Below, piece after piece: positions 5,030 to 7,472 of a stretch of DNA of 7,472 bases. Location of the stretch: contig JAABYK010000685.1 in NCBI GenBank assembly GCA_011775825.1, forward strand, positions 2,012 to 9,483, written 5' to 3'. The stretch is from Candidatus Zhuqueibacterota bacterium (GTDB lineage Bacteria; Zhuqueibacterota; Zhuqueibacteria; Oceanimicrobiales; Oceanimicrobiaceae). The position numbers and the translations under genes are program-made. Under the pieces are notes generated by a model that searched no databases, had not been told where the DNA came from, and saw only the letters and a list, made by a program, of their open reading frames with translations. The number at the start of each line of letters is the position of its first letter. The first letter of the stretch is position 1.

Positions 5030-7472
5030 CTAAAGCTTTTGCGAACTTGTTTCGGAAACATTCACCTTATATTCTGATGGTGCACACCCAAACTGCTTGC
5101 GAAAACATTTGGCGAAATAGTTGGGCGTGTTGAACCCGACCATGTAGGCGATTTCAGCTACCGTGCCAGCGTTCCGTTTCATTAAATCAATCGCTCGCTG
5201 CAGGCGCATTGACAGAATAAATTGGCTGGCAGATTGATTGGTTAACGCACGCAGTTTCCGGTGGAGCTGCACACGGCTCATGCCCACTTCTTGGCCAAGA
5301 TCCTCAACCGTAAAGTCTTCATCGCCGATGTATTTTTCCACGACTTCTTTCGCCCGGTTCAGAAATTGTTCGTCCATGGAAGTGATCGCAATTTCGCTGG
5401 GCTTGAGTATCACTTCACGACTATATCTTGCTCTCAGTTTACGGCGTTGCTCGATGAGATTTTTTACCCGTAGCGACAGCTCCCTGGAGCTAAACGGTTT
5501 GGTCAGGTAATCATCGGCCCCAGTCTTTAACCCATGCAGTTTATTTTTCTCGCCAGCTTTGGCTGTCAAGAGAATGACCGGGATATGGCTGGTTCTCTGG
5601 TCATTTTTCAGAGCATGGCATAAATCGTAGCCATCCAATTTCGGCATCATGATATCGCTGATGATGACATCAGGGACTGCCTCGACCGCTTTTTCGAAAC
5701 CGTCTGCTCCATCCACCGCTTCGATTATTTTGTAGTCCGATTCCAGGTGCTGTCGAATATAAGTCCGGACGTCTGAATTGTCTTCTACAATCAATAAGAT
5801 CTCCTGGTCTTCAGTCGAATCGCCGCTTGCAATTGGAATTCGTGCATCGCTTTTCGGGTGAGCTTCTCCGGTCGGAGGCAGCATGACTTTCTCTCGTTCA
5901 GGACGACTTGTTTCGAACTCGTCCATAATCTCACTTTCTTTCAGATGGTCCTTCCGCAGCGGCAGCATAATGATGAATTCCGTGCCCTTTCCCTCGTCAC
6001 TGTTCACGCTAATATGCCCGTAATGCAGCTCCACAATCTCTTTGGCCAGAGCCAGTCCGATTCCGGTACCCCCTTGATAAACTCTATCCTGCAAAGTCCC
6101 GGTGGCTTTATCCATTTCTGTCGCCTGGTAAAAACGGTCAAAAATATGCGGCAGTCGGTCCGCGGGGATGCCAATACCGGTGTCGGATACAGTGATCTCT
6201 ATGAAGCCAGGAACATCCTCTTTTAATTCCCTCATCCGGGGCAATTCACCCACCTTAGTCCCTGCTCGAGAGGGAATTATGGGGGTGTCAACTGTCACCG
6301 AAACCGCACCCCCAGCGGGAGTGAATTTAATGGCATTGGACATCAGGTTGTAAAAAACTTGTTCTAATTTTTTGGTGTCAAAATAAATTTCGAAATTTTT
6401 GTGGTTCGATTGAAATTCCAGCCTGATTTGCTTCTGTTTGGCCAGCGATTCAAAAGTAAAGACGACCCCCTTCAGAAATGAGATTAAATCGCTGCAACTG
6501 GCCTTTAATTCCATACCGCCTGCTTCCAGCTTCGACAGATCGAGAAGCTGGTTAATAAGTCGTAGCAGACCGTGGGCATTTTTAAACGCTGTTCGGAGTT
6601 GACTCTTGATCGATTTGTTAGAGATTTTGGAAATGGCATTTTCAATCGGGCCGAGGATCAGGGTCAACGGCGTGCGAAACTCATGGGAGATATTGGCAAA
6701 AAAACGGGATTTCAGATGATCCAGTTCCTTCAATTTTTCCGCTTCCATGTGCTCCAGCTTCAACTGATTTTTCAGGCGCATGCGATTTAACTCATAGCGC
6801 CGGATACCATAAAGCACGGAAAGAGTGAACAAAGCGTAGAGCGTATAGGCCCACCCGGTCTTCCAGGGTGGTGGCGTGATCGTAATTCTCACCGACACCC
6901 CCTCTTCATTCCAAACGCCGTCATTATTCGAGCCTTTTACTTTAAAAACGTAGTTTCCCGGATCGAGATTGGTATAACTAGCCACGCGTCGCGTGCCGGA
7001 GTAAATCCAATTCTCATCAAACCCTTCCATCATATACGCGTACTGATTTTTCTCTGGAATGGTGTAATCAAGCGCGACAAACTCAATTGTCAGGTACTTG
7101 TCTTTGTAGGACAGCTCAATTTCATCTGCGGAAGAAATATCCCTTTTAGCGATTGTGTCGAACTTCTTAACGGCGGTAATAACGAGTGGCGGAACATAAG
7201 GGTTGTCTTTTACCTGGTCAGGATAAAATGCATTGAAGCCATTGATTCCCCCAAAAAACATTTCACCGCTTCTGCTCTTATGGTAAGCGCCCACATTAAA
7301 CTCATTGCTCTGAAGCCCGTCGCGGATATCATAGTTCTTAAAGGTCTTGGTTTGGGGGTTGAATCTTGCTAATCCTTTATTGGTACTGAGCCAGAGATGA
7401 CCGTGATTATCTTCTAATATTCCATAAATTACGTCGTTGGGCAGGCCATTTTTTTCTGTGTAATGAATAAAT
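5030..7472 (-). CDS. Hybrid two-component sensor/regulator (HTCS), N-terminus beyond the right edge
   Basis: The frame stays open to the window edge; 813 residues are visible, numbered from the codon at 7469-7471. Propeller-type sensor repeats fill about 1-90 (LPNDVIYGILEDNHGHLWLS; then GEMFFGGINGFNAFYP), so the GTG at 7292-7294 is internal. A Y_Y_Y domain (about 137-200) precedes one membrane helix (about 206-224). The histidine kinase follows: H-box NISHEFRTPL with H263, N-box around N379, G1 DTGIGIP (430-436), G2 GGTGIGLALAKEIV (467-480). Next is a receiver (about 557-672; acidic pair E563/D564, phospho-acceptor D606 in SDIMMPKLDGYD, T636, K658), then an AraC-type DNA-binding domain (about 719-804). 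All phosphotransfer residues are present. Such proteins sense an outside ligand, often a glycan breakdown product, and regulate transcription in one polypeptide; usual length is about 1300-1400 residues, so about 500 are missing. No candidate target operon is in view. A linker of about 25 extra residues (396-421) interrupts the ATPase domain at a palindromic repeat. Confidence 0.95.
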   Translation of the reverse strand, partial: FIHYTEKNGLPNDVIYGILEDNHGHLWLSTNKGLARFNPQTKTFKNYDIRDGLQSNEFNVGAYHKSRSGEMFFGGINGFNAFYPDQVKDNPYVPPLVITAVKKFDTIAKRDISSADEIELSYKDKYLTIEFVALDYTIPEKNQYAYMMEGFDENWIYSGTRRVASYTNLDPGNYVFKVKGSNNDGVWNEEGVSVRITITPPPWKTGWAYTLYALFTLSVLYGIRRYELNRMRLKNQLKLEHMEAEKLKELDHLKSRFFANISHEFRTPLTLILGPIENAISKISNKSIKSQLRTAFKNAHGLLRLINQLLDLSKLEAGGMELKASCSDLISFLKGVVFTFESLAKQKQIRLEFQSNHKNFEIYFDTKKLEQVFYNLMSNAIKFTPAGGAVSVTVDTPIIPSRAGTKVGELPRMRELKEDVPGFIEITVSDTGIGIPADRLPHIFDRFYQATEMDKATGTLQDRVYQGGTGIGLALAKEIVELHYGHISVNSDEGKGTEFIIMLPLRKDHLKESEIMDEFETSRPEREKVMLPPTGEAHPKSDARIPIASGDSTEDQEILLIVEDNSDVRTYIRQHLESDYKIIEAVDGADGFEKAVEAVPDVIISDIMMPKLDGYDLCHALKNDQRTSHIPVILLTAKAGEKNKLHGLKTGADDYLTKPFSSRELSLRVKNLIEQRRKLRARYSREVILKPSEIAITSMDEQFLNRAKEVVEKYIGDEDFTVEDLGQEVGMSRVQLHRKLRALTNQSASQFILSMRLQRAIDLMKRNAGTVAEIAYMVGFNTPNYFAKCFRKQFGCAPSEYKVNVSETSSQKL
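6247..6287. repeat. 41-bp imperfect palindrome inside the kinase coding sequence
   Basis: The arms are CACCCACCTTAGTCCCT (6247-6263) and AGGGAATTATGGGGGTG (6271-6287), complementary at 13 of 17 positions around the loop GCTCGAG (6264-6270). It encodes DTPIIPSRAGTKVGE (visible residues 395-409) at the start of an insertion between two strands of the ATPase domain (after VSVTV, before GFIEITVSDTG). The form, CACCCC...CCCTCTCGAG..AGGG...GGGGTG, resembles palindromic repeats I recall from intergenic DNA of several environmental phyla. The reading frame is kept. Confidence 0.6.

Noticed and set aside
7292..7294. GTG as true start of the sensor gene
   Set aside because: The frame continues upstream to the window edge and encodes a well-matched propeller repeat (LPNDVIYGILEDNHGHLWLS), so this GTG is an internal valine codon.

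Overview
The window looks like a piece of a medium-GC chromosome from an environmental Gram-negative bacterium. Three things point this way: a Tat-exported VOC-fold protein, a diheme cytochrome of the photosynthetic-reaction-centre type fused to TPRs, and a hybrid two-component sensor with propeller, kinase, receiver and AraC domains. That mix is typical of the FCB group and its neighbours (candidate phylum KSB1, Calditrichota, Ignavibacteria) and also of Acidobacteriota and Gemmatimonadota. The lineage is inferred from gene content only. There is no rRNA, tRNA, transposase, phage gene or CRISPR array.

Layout, plus strand first: a Tat-signal VOC protein (11-853); a 277-bp spacer with a doubtful 44-codon ORF; a diheme cytochrome c with TPRs (1131-1901); a decayed DUF1223 gene (about 1977-2388), truncated at both ends and frameshifted at an A4 run; and a 133-bp nested inverted-repeat structure (2387-2519). 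On the minus strand follow an orphan protein with a zinc-ribbon-like N-terminus, one membrane span and a helical C-terminus (2531-3514), with a TTGACA-type promoter, and a small isoprenylcysteine-methyltransferase-family membrane enzyme (3793-4305). Between those two lies a run of five short hairpins (3621-3770), each with different stem sequence but all with four-base loops. A 59-aa protein of unknown function (4731-4910, plus) is preceded by a 104-bp element with a perfect 17-bp terminal inverted repeat, probably part of its leader. The right third is the 3' part of a hybrid two-component regulator (minus strand, stop at 5030), whose N-terminus lies beyond the right edge.

The first two genes encode exported proteins, and the cytochrome suggests periplasmic electron transfer. 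Nothing shows that the genes form one pathway, and the strand changes argue for several independent transcription units. The most interesting material is non-coding or element-like: the hairpin array, the 104-bp inverted-repeat leader, the 133-bp nested structure, and a 41-bp imperfect palindrome embedded in frame in the kinase ATPase domain, where it coincides with extra residues. These suggest a genome that carries several families of small palindromic repeats. No clearly new multi-gene system is visible.
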